This document shows, piece after piece, positions 18,660 through 28,396 of a DNA stretch of 64,000 nucleotides; positions within the stretch are counted from its first letter, which is position 1; the number at the start of each line of letters is the position of its first letter. The notes below the pieces were generated by a model, which had not been told where the DNA came from, did not search any database, and saw nothing but the letters and a program-made list of their open reading frames with translations. This DNA comes from Leptospiraceae bacterium (GTDB lineage Bacteria > Spirochaetota > Leptospiria > Leptospirales > Leptospiraceae): assembly GCA_024233865.1 (NCBI GenBank), contig JACKPA010000002.1, forward strand, positions 372,001-436,000. The letters run 5' to 3'. Both the position numbers and the translations under genes were made by a program.

Positions 18660-20486
18660 ATGGCTTATAGATACCAAAATACGGATTGGCTACCAACCTC
18701 AGTTAAAGAAGTAGAAGCCCTACAATGGAATAGTTTGGACGTTATACTTTTCAGCGGTGATGCTTATATCGATCACCCTTCTTTTGGAATTGCCGTAATT
18801 GGTCGTTTATTGCAAAAAATAGGCTTAAAAGTTGCCATTGTACCCCAACCAAATTGGAGAGACGACCTTCGAGATTTCAAAAAACTTGGAAAACCTAATT
18901 TATTTTTTGGTGTAAGCGCCGGAAACATGGATTCTATGGTAAACCATTATACGGCTAATCTCCGGAAACGCTCTGATGATGCCTATACTCCCGATGGTAA
19001 AGCAGGATTCCGACCGGACTACGCTTGTAGTGTATACACTTCCATCTTGAAAAAAATGCATCCGGACGTTCCAGTTGTCATTGGTGGAATTGAAGCATCA
19101 CTTAGAAGATTATGCCATTATGACTATTGGTCGAATTCTTTAAAGCCCTCTGTTTTAGTAGAAAGCCAAGCTGATTTTTTGATCTATGGAATGGGAGAAA
19201 AACCTCTACTAGAACTTGCTAAGAAGTTAAAACAAGGTCTCCTAATATCCGAGATCAAAGACTTAAACCAAACAGCCTACTTGCAACCAAAAACGGAAAT
19301 CCTTGAAATTGTCAGAGGCTGGGAAACCATTCCTCTACATTCATACGAAGAGTGTTTGAAAGACAAAATTCTCTATGCAAAAAATTTTAAAATTTTTGAA
19401 GTAGAATCCAACAGAATGAAAGCGGCAAGGCTTGTAGAGGCAAGCGGTGAAAACTTGGTAGTTGTAAATCCGCAGTTTGGTTCTTACTCTCAGTTGGAAA
19501 TTGACATGTCTTTTGATCTTCCTTATACCCGCCTTCCACATCCAAGGTATGAAAAAAAGGGAAATATTCCGGCTTATGAAATGATCAAAAATTCTATCAA
19601 TATCCATCGCGGATGTTTTGGCGGTTGTAGCTTTTGCACAATTTCGGCACACCAAGGAAAATTTGTTCAAAGTCGTTCTGAAGAATCTGTCTTAAAGGAA
19701 GTAAACCAACTTATAAATACTCCCGGTTTCAAAGGGACAATTACGGATTTAGGCGGACCATCAGCCAATATGTATAAAATGAAAGGAATTGATGAAAAAG
19801 TTTGTGAAAAATGCAAAAAACCCTCTTGTATATTCCCTAAAGTATGCCCTAACCTAAAAGCAGATCACAGTCCCCTTATAAATTTGTACAAAAAAGTAGA
19901 AAGTATAAAGGGGGTTAAACACTTATTTGTGGGTAGTGGTTTGCGCTACGATTTGATCTATGGAAGCAAAAAGGAATTTCTTCAAAAGGGAAAAGAATAT
20001 TTGAAGGCTTTGGTTTCTAAATACGTCTCAGGACGTTTGAAGGTTGCCCCGGAACATACTTCAGACAATTTATTAAAACTAATGAGAAAACCTTCTTTTG
20101 AAATGTTTAAAGTTTTTAAAAAAGATTTTGATGCAATTAGCAATCGTGCCGGTAAACAGCAGCAATTGATCCCTTATTTTATATCCAGTCATCCCGGTTC
20201 GGAAATTACTGATATGGCAAACTTGGCGGCTCACACAAAAGAGCTAAATTATAAACTGGAACAAGTACAAGATTTCACCCCTACTCCCATGACTTTGGCT
20301 ACAACAATCTATTATACCGGAATAAACCCGTATACTATGGAAAAAGTATACACTCCTAAAACCAAAGAAGAAAAATTGGAACAAAATAGCTTTTTCTTCT
20401 GGTACAAACCGGAAATGAAACAAATAATTAGGAATAAATTGACAAAAATAAAAAGGTTTGATTTGTTAAAAAAAATTCTCGAATGA
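18660..20486 (+). CDS. YgiQ family radical SAM protein
   Basis: 608 residues. The radical-SAM cluster motif CFGGCSFC lies near residue 318. The N-terminal block WLPTSVKEVEALQWNSLDVI and the C-terminal block KVAPEHTSDNLLKLMRKPS are characteristic of the YgiQ family (UPF0313), which also has a B12-like N-terminal region. The reaction is unknown. A second cysteine group (CEKCKKPSCIFPKVC) could hold another iron-sulphur cluster. Full length for the family; it looks ordinary. Confidence 0.92.
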   Translation: MAYRYQNTDWLPTSVKEVEALQWNSLDVILFSGDAYIDHPSFGIAVIGRLLQKIGLKVAIVPQPNWRDDLRDFKKLGKPNLFFGVSAGNMDSMVNHYTANLRKRSDDAYTPDGKAGFRPDYACSVYTSILKKMHPDVPVVIGGIEASLRRLCHYDYWSNSLKPSVLVESQADFLIYGMGEKPLLELAKKLKQGLLISEIKDLNQTAYLQPKTEILEIVRGWETIPLHSYEECLKDKILYAKNFKIFEVESNRMKAARLVEASGENLVVVNPQFGSYSQLEIDMSFDLPYTRLPHPRYEKKGNIPAYEMIKNSINIHRGCFGGCSFCTISAHQGKFVQSRSEESVLKEVNQLINTPGFKGTITDLGGPSANMYKMKGIDEKVCEKCKKPSCIFPKVCPNLKADHSPLINLYKKVESIKGVKHLFVGSGLRYDLIYGSKKEFLQKGKEYLKALVSKYVSGRLKVAPEHTSDNLLKLMRKPSFEMFKVFKKDFDAISNRAGKQQQLIPYFISSHPGSEITDMANLAAHTKELNYKLEQVQDFTPTPMTLATTIYYTGINPYTMEKVYTPKTKEEKLEQNSFFFWYKPEMKQIIRNKLTKIKRFDLLKKILE

Positions 20487-20553
20487 AAACCAAACCTTTG
20501 CCCCTTGTTATATAAGAAGGGCTGTGTGAAAAACAGAAAATGGCAATACTAAA

Positions 20554-23500
20554 ATGAAGAAATCATTCTTAAAAAATATCAGTTTATTGTTACTTTTTCT
20601 ATTTCCAATCATCTTCTTAGATTGTAAATTCAAAAAAAAACTTCCTAAGTTATTTGCAATTTTTCCTTCTGAAAATTCTTCAAAAAAAATTATTTTAGAA
20701 AACAGTACAGGCTTGTTTACCAATGAATATGGAAGAACAGCGTCTTTTACAATTAAATTAAGCGCTCCGCCAAGTAACGGAGTCACCATCGGACCAATTT
20801 CTTCTCTTGACACTACCGAAGGGACTGTTATTTCCGATTCCACAATTACGTTTACGGCAGAAAATTATGATAGCCCTCAAACAATAACGGTTCAGGGCAT
20901 AGGCGATGGAATTCCAGATGGAAACCAGGAATATAGAATCAATTTTGGAAGTGTGAACACAAGTGATTATAATTACTCCCTGATAACTATTCCTGAGGTA
21001 AGTGTTATTAATACGGATAAAGAAACTGCTAGTATCTCTGCTTCTCCAACCTTAGGTCTTTCTACAAACGAAAGTGGAACAACTGCCACTTTTAATGTTG
21101 TCTTATCCACTCAACCGGGGGCAGATGTTGTTATATCCGGATTTTCCTCAGACACTCCTTCGGAGTGTAGTGTGAGTGGCTCTCTAACCTTTACGAGTAG
21201 CAATTGGGATACACCTCAAGCCGTTACGGTAACGGGAGTAGATGATATGTTTATTGATGGATCCAAAAATTGTATCATCACCAGTTCGGCATCTACAAGT
21301 GAAGACCAAGTTTATGTAAACAAAACAATCCCACCTGTGACGGTTGTGAATGTGGATAATGATACAGCTGGGTTTACCTTTATACCAATAACAACGGCAA
21401 TAACAACCGAAGGGGGAGGACAGGCACAATTTTCTATTGTAATGAATACTAACCCCTACGGAAATATTTCCATAAGCGGAATTACAACGAGTGATGCAAC
21501 GGAAGGAACAATTTCACCTGCAAATATAACCTTTACTCCAAGTGATTGGAATACCCCACAAGTTTTAACACTTACCGGTGTGGATGATTCTATGGCAGAC
21601 GGAGATGTGAACTATACGGTAGTGTTTCCTAACTCTACTGCGGTGAATCCGTCAGACAGTTCTTACAATGGCTTAACTCTTTCTTCTGCCGGTTCTTTTA
21701 CAAACCAAGACAACGATACCAAAGGTTTTGATATAACACCCGCGTCTCTATCTGTTACGGAAGGAGGAGCATCTCAAGTCTTCCAAATGCGACTTACGTC
21801 TATTCCCTACACTGCTCCTCATGTAGCCGGTTCTTTTACGATAACCTTTACAAATAACAATCCTAGCCGTTATACGGTTAGTCCGGCTTCTCTAACCTTT
21901 GATTCTAGTAACTGGAATATATACCAAAATGTAACAGTGACCGCAACGGATAACTCTATTGATGACGGTGATTTAAATACAACTTTAGTATTACCAGTTG
22001 TCGGTACAACAGACTACAATGGAATGGACCCAGCAGACATTGCCATTACGGTAACAGACAATGATACCGCAGGTTTTACCATAAGTCCTGCAGGTGGAGT
22101 CTCTGTAAATGAAAACGACGTAGTGGGTGGGCCTGGCTTAGAAGCAACCATAACGGTTGTTTTGAACTCAGAACCCACAGGAAATGTGACACTTGGTCCA
22201 GTAATTAGCACCGATACACTGGAAATCACGGTGGCACCGACCATTGGTGGCGGAAATACACCTATCACCAATCGAACATTAGTGTTCACTCCAACTGCGG
22301 GACAAGCAATTGTTAATTCAGATAGTAACAGTGATGCAATTAATGACACTTCTACGGGGGGTTGGAATGTTCCCCAAACAATACGAGTACGAGCTGTTGT
22401 GGACGGGAGCTTTGATGGAAATCAAACAAGAGCTATTCGGTTTAGTTCCAGAAGTACAACGGATACCTTGTATGCAAGCGCTGTAGCAACTCCCACACCT
22501 GATGTTCCTGCTACCAACGTAGATAGCGGTACTCCTCAAATTATATTGCAATCCATTTCATCAACAAACCTAAGTGAAGGCGGCTCTACCATTACATTCC
22601 AAGTGGTCTTAGCAACTTTGCCAACAAGCACTGTCACCATTTCCAACATTGTATCTTCTGACACTACAGAAGGTGTTGTTTTACCCAATGGAGGAGGGGC
22701 GGCAATAACCAATCGAACACTTGTGTTTAATGCTACGACCAATCTTGCACCAACAGGAACAAACACAACAACCGGTGGCTGGAATATGCCGCAGACTGTT
22801 ACAATACAAAGCGTAGACGATAGCTTTGATGATGGTGATATTACGTTTATAGTTACGATTCCATCCGCTACGGGAGCTACTGAATATAATGGTCTATTTC
22901 CGCAGTCAGCCAACGGTTCTTACAACCAGGCAAATGGTCAGCTGACCCTTATAAATGTTGACAATGATGCTCGAGGATTCACGATCTCTCCCACTTCTGT
23001 TACGGTAACGGAAGGAGGTGGAAACCAAACATTTAACGTTAAGCTAAATTCCGATCCTTGTAGTACACCTGGAATTCCAGCGAATTGTACATCAGCTCCT
23101 ATTACTTTAAATTTGACCAATAACAATACAAGTCAATATACAATAAGTCCTTCCAGTTTGACATTTACTGCCGGTTCTTGGAACACGAATCAAACAATTA
23201 CCGTAACAGCAGTGAATGATGATTTTGATGAAAATAATATGAGTTTTACGCTTCTGTTAAATGCCATAAGTGGGTCTTCAACGGATTACGACGGATTAGA
23301 CCCGTCAGATGTCACTGTAACGGTTGCAGACAACGATACAATAGGAATCAGCTTAGCTTTAGCTACGGGTTATAGCGATGTAACATCTAATTCAGGAGGA
23401 TTTACGGAATATAATTTGAGTTTGACATCCAGACCGGCTATAGGAAATACCGTTACGGTTATAGCGTCTGTACCTATCGCTTCTCCCCAAGAAGGGAAAA

Positions 23501-24897
23501 TTTTGGACACAAATAATGTAACTCAATTAAACTCTAGAGTTTTTACTTTCACAGATACAGATTGGTCTACTGTACAAACGTTTCGTGTAAAGGGATTGAC
23601 TGGTGACACAAACCCTGCTACAACTAGTGCTACCTTTATGCTTACGTTAACAGCTACCGAAGCAGGAACTCTACCACCTGCAGGTTATACTGCTTTGACA
23701 TATAATAATTATAATAGTGCAACTGCCACTAAAACCATTACAAACTATCATGTTGGAACAGGAAAGAAAATTCGATTAGCCGGAACGATTACTACTATAG
23801 CGGAAAATGCTGGTACAGCACCTTTTTGGATTTTTCTGAATCAGGCTCCTACCAATCCTGTTACTATCAATTTTGGAATTGATTCTGCTGCTTCGTGCAC
23901 TCTCCCTGCAACGGTAGGAAGTTCTCCTCAGTTTACGGTAAACCCTGCTTTTATAATTCTTGATTCCAGCAATTGGGATCAAATCACAACCACAAATACG
24001 GTAACAGTCACCGGGTACAATGATGCAGTGGATGATGGAGATATTTCTTGCTTATTAAAGGTAACTTCTGTCACAAGTTCCGATCCTTATTATACCGGGT
24101 TAACTAGTTCCGATTATAATGAACCCAGTATTACTACTACGGATGACGATGCTGTAAGTATTACAAGATCAAATCAATCTCCCTTAATTTCGGGAAAACT
24201 GATTACGAGTAGCTCCGGAGCAAGTGCAACATTGCAATATAAGTTAGCTAGTAAACCTATGGATAATGTCACCTTAACGTTTTCAGTTTCTCCAAATTTA
24301 GCAACCCTTTCAACTGCTACAATGACGTTTACTCCATCTAATTATTCCACTGCTCAGACTCTAACCGTAACGGGAGTTTCCGGTTCTGTAACAGATGATA
24401 ATTATACAATTACAGCAACTGCTACAACCACAGAAATCAGCACCGGTGCTGCTAATTCGGGAATTTATAATGCTCTTACCAGTACTCAGAATGCTACCAA
24501 TAGATACTTATTGTATGACCTTGTACCTTGTACAGGACCTGCGGTAGGAACTTGTTCGGCAGTAAATGGAACTGGCGGAACTGTTGCCGGAACGTATACT
24601 ACTACGGAAGCTGGTGGAAAAAGTTATTTTGCCATTGCACTAAGGGCAAAACCAAATTCAAACGTAATAATACCCATATCAAGTTCCGATACAACAGAAG
24701 GAACTGTCTCCCCGGCAAATCTCACGTTTACAAGTGGAAATTGGAACACATTGCAAGTTGTTACAGTAACAGGTGTAGATGATTTGGTAACGGATGGAGA
24801 TATTGTGTATAGTATTGATTTTGGAGCTATGACCGGTGATGCCAACTTTACAACAACTATCCCTTCCCTAAGTGTCACAAATATTGATAACGATTAA
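20554..24897 (+). CDS. Giant lipoprotein of about 11 Calx-beta-like repeats
   Basis: 1447 residues. The signal ends in a spirochaete-style lipobox, IIFLDC with Cys24, so it is probably anchored in the outer membrane or surface. The rest is a chain of about 11 units of 100-140 residues, each with a strand pattern like TEGTVSPANLTFTSGNW, then TVTGVDDxxxDGD and a linker such as VTNIDND. Units 8 and 10 are degenerate; units 5 and 6 carry insertions. The Asp-rich linkers suggest calcium binding. The protein ends exactly on a linker (TNIDND) with no C-terminal domain, whereas related proteins often end in a different globular domain. Likely a surface adhesin or stalk. Confidence 0.85.
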   Translation: MKKSFLKNISLLLLFLFPIIFLDCKFKKKLPKLFAIFPSENSSKKIILENSTGLFTNEYGRTASFTIKLSAPPSNGVTIGPISSLDTTEGTVISDSTITFTAENYDSPQTITVQGIGDGIPDGNQEYRINFGSVNTSDYNYSLITIPEVSVINTDKETASISASPTLGLSTNESGTTATFNVVLSTQPGADVVISGFSSDTPSECSVSGSLTFTSSNWDTPQAVTVTGVDDMFIDGSKNCIITSSASTSEDQVYVNKTIPPVTVVNVDNDTAGFTFIPITTAITTEGGGQAQFSIVMNTNPYGNISISGITTSDATEGTISPANITFTPSDWNTPQVLTLTGVDDSMADGDVNYTVVFPNSTAVNPSDSSYNGLTLSSAGSFTNQDNDTKGFDITPASLSVTEGGASQVFQMRLTSIPYTAPHVAGSFTITFTNNNPSRYTVSPASLTFDSSNWNIYQNVTVTATDNSIDDGDLNTTLVLPVVGTTDYNGMDPADIAITVTDNDTAGFTISPAGGVSVNENDVVGGPGLEATITVVLNSEPTGNVTLGPVISTDTLEITVAPTIGGGNTPITNRTLVFTPTAGQAIVNSDSNSDAINDTSTGGWNVPQTIRVRAVVDGSFDGNQTRAIRFSSRSTTDTLYASAVATPTPDVPATNVDSGTPQIILQSISSTNLSEGGSTITFQVVLATLPTSTVTISNIVSSDTTEGVVLPNGGGAAITNRTLVFNATTNLAPTGTNTTTGGWNMPQTVTIQSVDDSFDDGDITFIVTIPSATGATEYNGLFPQSANGSYNQANGQLTLINVDNDARGFTISPTSVTVTEGGGNQTFNVKLNSDPCSTPGIPANCTSAPITLNLTNNNTSQYTISPSSLTFTAGSWNTNQTITVTAVNDDFDENNMSFTLLLNAISGSSTDYDGLDPSDVTVTVADNDTIGISLALATGYSDVTSNSGGFTEYNLSLTSRPAIGNTVTVIASVPIASPQEGKILDTNNVTQLNSRVFTFTDTDWSTVQTFRVKGLTGDTNPATTSATFMLTLTATEAGTLPPAGYTALTYNNYNSATATKTITNYHVGTGKKIRLAGTITTIAENAGTAPFWIFLNQAPTNPVTINFGIDSAASCTLPATVGSSPQFTVNPAFIILDSSNWDQITTTNTVTVTGYNDAVDDGDISCLLKVTSVTSSDPYYTGLTSSDYNEPSITTTDDDAVSITRSNQSPLISGKLITSSSGASATLQYKLASKPMDNVTLTFSVSPNLATLSTATMTFTPSNYSTAQTLTVTGVSGSVTDDNYTITATATTTEISTGAANSGIYNALTSTQNATNRYLLYDLVPCTGPAVGTCSAVNGTGGTVAGTYTTTEAGGKSYFAIALRAKPNSNVIIPISSSDTTEGTVSPANLTFTSGNWNTLQVVTVTGVDDLVTDGDIVYSIDFGAMTGDANFTTTIPSLSVTNIDND

Positions 24898-24954
24898 TGG
24901 GTTAAAATATAAAACAACTTGACTCAAATAAGGGAAAAGATAAATACTTAATTC

Positions 24955-25503
24955 ATGGAATCACAAAACAATATGGAATTAGCAACAATTGGTGGCGGAT
25001 GCTTTTGGTGTGTGGAAGCAGTGTTTTTAAAAATAAAAGGGGTTGAAAAGGTTGTTTCCGGTTACTCTGGTGGGGAGGCTCCAAACCCTACCTACGAGGA
25101 AGTATGCAGAGGACAAACCGGTCACGCGGAAGTTTGCCAAATTACATTCAATCCAAATATAATTTCTTACAGAGAAATTTTGAATATCTTTTGGAAAACC
25201 CACGATCCAACAACTCTCAACCGCCAAGGAGCGGATGTTGGTACTCAATATCGTTCTGTTATTTTCTACCACAATGAGAATCAACAAAAAATAGCACAAA
25301 ACATGAAAAAGGATTTAGATGCTTCCGATACTTGGAAAAATTCGATAGTAACAGAAATTAGTCCCTTAATCAATTTTTATCCTGCAGAAGACTACCATCA
25401 AAATTACTATGCTTTAAATCCAAGACAATCATATTGTCAAGTAGTTATTCAGCCAAAGCTAGAAAAAGCTAAGAAATATTTTTTTGATAAACTCAAAGAA
25501 TGA
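24955..25503 (+). CDS. msrA: Peptide methionine sulfoxide reductase A
   Basis: 182 residues. Reduces methionine-S-sulfoxide in proteins; cytoplasmic. The catalytic motif GCFWC has its nucleophilic Cys at residue 16, and GYSGG, GHAEV and YHQNYY are all present. No fused MsrB domain is seen. An alternative start at Met7 is possible; no clear ribosome site decides. It ends 4 bp from the convergent YkgJ-like gene. Confidence 0.95.
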   Translation: MESQNNMELATIGGGCFWCVEAVFLKIKGVEKVVSGYSGGEAPNPTYEEVCRGQTGHAEVCQITFNPNIISYREILNIFWKTHDPTTLNRQGADVGTQYRSVIFYHNENQQKIAQNMKKDLDASDTWKNSIVTEISPLINFYPAEDYHQNYYALNPRQSYCQVVIQPKLEKAKKYFFDKLKE

Positions 25504-25507
25504 AAAT

Positions 25508-26149
25508 TTATATATATTTCAAAAGATATTCTCTCTCTTTTAAATGAGACGGAAAAAATATCTTAAACTCTTGTTTGTTTTTGGTTCGCAGTCTTCTCTC
25601 GGTTCGGGAAGCAGCCAGATACATATCGTATTCGTCTTTTTTTCGTAAAAGCAGTTTCTCCCAAAAAAGGAAATGTGTATCAATAAATTCTTGTCTAATT
25701 TTTTCGGGGTGTTTTGATAACGGACAACCATGTACAAATGATTTGATATAGATTAATCCAACGAGTACTCCCCTTTTGTCCAAATATGGCTCTAAAGGAA
25801 ACGTTCTGCAACTTATAGAGCGGTTCTCCCTTTCACAAAATTGGTGACCTTTACATTCGCAAAAAATGCCATCATCTGATTCCTGTTCCATTTTCATTTT
25901 TATTTCTTGCTTGTTACTTGGAATCCACTCTTTCCAGAGGTTAGTTCGTTTTTTTAGTAGTTCAAATTCTTTTTTATATAAGTAGGGAACAGCGTTTCGG
26001 ACGCTACAACAAAAGGGAACACCATTGTTATCGGGTTTGCAGAGAGTTCCACAGTCAAAGTCAACTATATTTTCATTTAATATATCATAGTAGTACTCGA
26101 TTTCTTCTTCTTGAATTTCTAAAAATTTTGCTTTTTGTTTTGGATTCAT
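25508..26149 (-). CDS. YkgJ-type cysteine cluster protein
   Basis: 213 residues. Cysteines at 33, 37, 47, 48, 97, 99, 105 and 114 form the pattern of the YkgJ/CxxCxxCC family, thought to bind zinc or an iron-sulphur cluster. The motif SCRTFPLEPYLDKRG is typical. Function unknown. It is the last gene of a tight minus-strand run with the VWA gene (3-bp gap) and the MoxR ATPase (2-bp gap), so it probably belongs to the same process. Confidence 0.75.
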   Translation of the reverse strand: MNPKQKAKFLEIQEEEIEYYYDILNENIVDFDCGTLCKPDNNGVPFCCSVRNAVPYLYKKEFELLKKRTNLWKEWIPSNKQEIKMKMEQESDDGIFCECKGHQFCERENRSISCRTFPLEPYLDKRGVLVGLIYIKSFVHGCPLSKHPEKIRQEFIDTHFLFWEKLLLRKKDEYDMYLAASRTERRLRTKNKQEFKIFFPSHLKEREYLLKYI

Positions 26150-26152
26150 GGT

Positions 26153-27367
26153 TTATAATAAATGTTTCATTCCCTCTTGTATGCCTTCAATGCTTAAAAA
26201 ATACATGGGTACAATTCCCGATATGGCATCAATGGTAGGTGCTCTCCATAGCCTTTTATCTTCAGGATTCAACCAAACGGATTTTTCAAAATAATCACTG
26301 AACTCCTGCAACCTTTGGATACCTGTTTTGGGTGGCAAGTGGTCTTCTTCATCTTCTTCGTTGTAACGAGAATTAAAAAAGTAGTTGTAAGCGGAAGAAT
26401 ATTCAGCTTGTTGAAAAAGCTCATAGGGGTTCATATAAGCATCTCCTACAAAAATAACTCTTGTATCGGGTTTTAGTTTTTTCAATAACCTATCGATCGG
26501 AACTCGAACATAAAAAGATGCATCCTGGTAAACATAATCATAAATAACATTATGGAAATAATAATAGTGGAACTCTTTGAAATGATTGAGCTGGTGACCG
26601 GCTGAAAATAGTTTATTCACTCTTTTGGCATAAGGTGTCATGCTACCGCCCACATCCATCAAAAGGAGAAGTTTGAGGTTATTTTTTCGATTTTTTTCAA
26701 ATATGAATTCCAAATCCCCGGCGTTGTCACAAGTCTTTTTGATTGTTTTGGGTACGGATAGGGTTTCTCTTCCTTCTTTCCTTAAAAGGCGTAATCTTTT
26801 TAAGGCAATTTTGATATGCCTAACGTTTAGGGTTTCGTCCGTTCGATATTCGACAAAATGCCTCTCACTCGCCACTTCAATGGCACTTTTTCCTCCACCT
26901 TCTCCGCCTATCCGAATTCCTTTGGGATTATAACCGCTGTTTCCAAAAGGCGATGTCCCTCTAGTGCCTACCCAATAATTCCCACCATCGTGCCTTTCCT
27001 TCTGTTCTTTGAGTCTTTTTTCCAACTCTTTTAGCAAATCTTCATACGAGAGATTAGGAGCTTTTAACTTTTGTTCTTCCGATAATTTTTTTTGAATGGC
27101 TTGTTTTAACCAGTCTTCCAACATTTTTTTAAATTCCGAATCTTGCAGACCGATATTGCTAAAAACACTGGCAAAAACCAAATCGTAATCATCATAGTAT
27201 TTCACGTCTTTTACAAGGCAACTCCTGGCAATGTTATAAAATTCGTTAAGGGAAAGAACAGCCCTTTCTTCGGTAAAACTTTGTAACGATTTTAACAAAT
27301 CCAAAAGTTCGCCGGTTGTCACCGGAATCTTTTTTTGTTTTAAACGGTAGAAAAAATCAATAAACAT
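26153..27367 (-). CDS. VWA domain protein, CoxE-like
   Basis: 404 residues. The C-terminal half holds a von Willebrand A fold with a metal site of the form DxGxS (MDVGGSM, in place of the common DxSxS) and a later VGDAYMNPYE segment. The N-terminal half is helical. CoxE-type proteins pair with MoxR ATPases to insert metals or remodel complexes, and this gene lies 2 bp downstream of such an ATPase. The client protein is unknown; no dehydrogenase genes are adjacent. Confidence 0.82.
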   Translation of the reverse strand: MFIDFFYRLKQKKIPVTTGELLDLLKSLQSFTEERAVLSLNEFYNIARSCLVKDVKYYDDYDLVFASVFSNIGLQDSEFKKMLEDWLKQAIQKKLSEEQKLKAPNLSYEDLLKELEKRLKEQKERHDGGNYWVGTRGTSPFGNSGYNPKGIRIGGEGGGKSAIEVASERHFVEYRTDETLNVRHIKIALKRLRLLRKEGRETLSVPKTIKKTCDNAGDLEFIFEKNRKNNLKLLLLMDVGGSMTPYAKRVNKLFSAGHQLNHFKEFHYYYFHNVIYDYVYQDASFYVRVPIDRLLKKLKPDTRVIFVGDAYMNPYELFQQAEYSSAYNYFFNSRYNEEDEEDHLPPKTGIQRLQEFSDYFEKSVWLNPEDKRLWRAPTIDAISGIVPMYFLSIEGIQEGMKHLL

Positions 27368-27369
27368 TT

Positions 27370-28215
27370 TTAGTTCCTTTCGTTTGCAGGCACATGAAAC
27401 AAACTTGAAAAGTTGAATAGGTCTTCCTCATTTTTGATTAGTGTTCCGATATAGGGAATTCGCTCCATGGCATGTAAGTTTGCTCCCTGGTACAAAAGTA
27501 TGTGGAGCCAATCTATCAACTCGCTTGTGGAAGGTTTTTTTCGCAAATCATCGATCTGCCGGATTCGATAAAAGGTTTTTAGTGCGGTGTTTACTAATCC
27601 CGAATCAATTCCGGGAAAATGGGAATCTATGATTTTTAGCATCATTTCTTTGGAAGGAAACTCGATAAAATGAAAAATACACCTCCTAAGGAAAGCATCA
27701 GGTAGTTCCTTTTCATTGTTAGACGTGATTATCATTAGAGGTCGATGCTTTGCTTTTACTACCCTTAGTGTTTCTACGATCACAAATTCCATTTGATCCA
27801 ATTCTAGTAGTAAATCATTGGGAAATTCAATATCCGCTTTATCAATTTCATCGATCAAAACAACCGCTTTCACATCAGATTCAAAGGCTAGACCCAAAGC
27901 CCCCATACGAATATAATTTTCGATGTTGTGAACGTCTTTTAAACGTTCTCCTTCTCCGAATCGGGAATCATTTAGCCTGGAAACAGCATCATAAAAATAC
28001 AAACCATCTTTGGCTTGGCTGATTGACTTGATATGCCATTGAAAAAGAGGCATATTTTTCTTTTGAGCAATATGCTGTGCAAGCAGTGTTTTTCCGGTTC
28101 CAGGCTCTCCTTTGATTAGAAGCGGTCTTTGAGTTATTTCTGCAATCATTACAGCCTCTTCTAATTCTTTAGATACTACATAATCTTCTTTAACATCTAT
28201 AGGTTTTCTTTCCAT
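27370..28215 (-). CDS. MoxR-family AAA ATPase
   Basis: 281 residues from the start MERKPIDVKEDYVV, chosen over a Met 13 codons upstream because family members begin this way; neither has a clear ribosome site. Walker A is GEPGTGKT, Walker B VVLIDEIDKAD, with TSNNEKELPDAFLRRC as sensor and arginine finger. MoxR proteins act as chaperones with VWA partners, here the next gene. First gene of the MoxR-VWA-YkgJ run; divergent from the caspase-like gene. Confidence 0.88.
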   Translation of the reverse strand: MERKPIDVKEDYVVSKELEEAVMIAEITQRPLLIKGEPGTGKTLLAQHIAQKKNMPLFQWHIKSISQAKDGLYFYDAVSRLNDSRFGEGERLKDVHNIENYIRMGALGLAFESDVKAVVLIDEIDKADIEFPNDLLLELDQMEFVIVETLRVVKAKHRPLMIITSNNEKELPDAFLRRCIFHFIEFPSKEMMLKIIDSHFPGIDSGLVNTALKTFYRIRQIDDLRKKPSTSELIDWLHILLYQGANLHAMERIPYIGTLIKNEEDLFNFSSLFHVPANERN

Positions 28216-28396
28216 AAGAATATTAAAAAAAATATTCAATAGTAATCCATTCAATTTTAAAAATTTTTATTATGATTCTAAAATATTTTTAGTATATTCC
28301 TATTATAAAAATGTATACCTCAGGAATCGAAACTATTCACAATGTGGTATGAAAAATTAATTGACTTTAATAGTGTTTTTGATAACTCTTTCAGAT

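Noticed and set aside
22014..24878. Several antisense frames in the repeat lipoprotein gene
   Set aside because: They recur with the DNA repeats of the sense gene and are shadows of its codon pattern.
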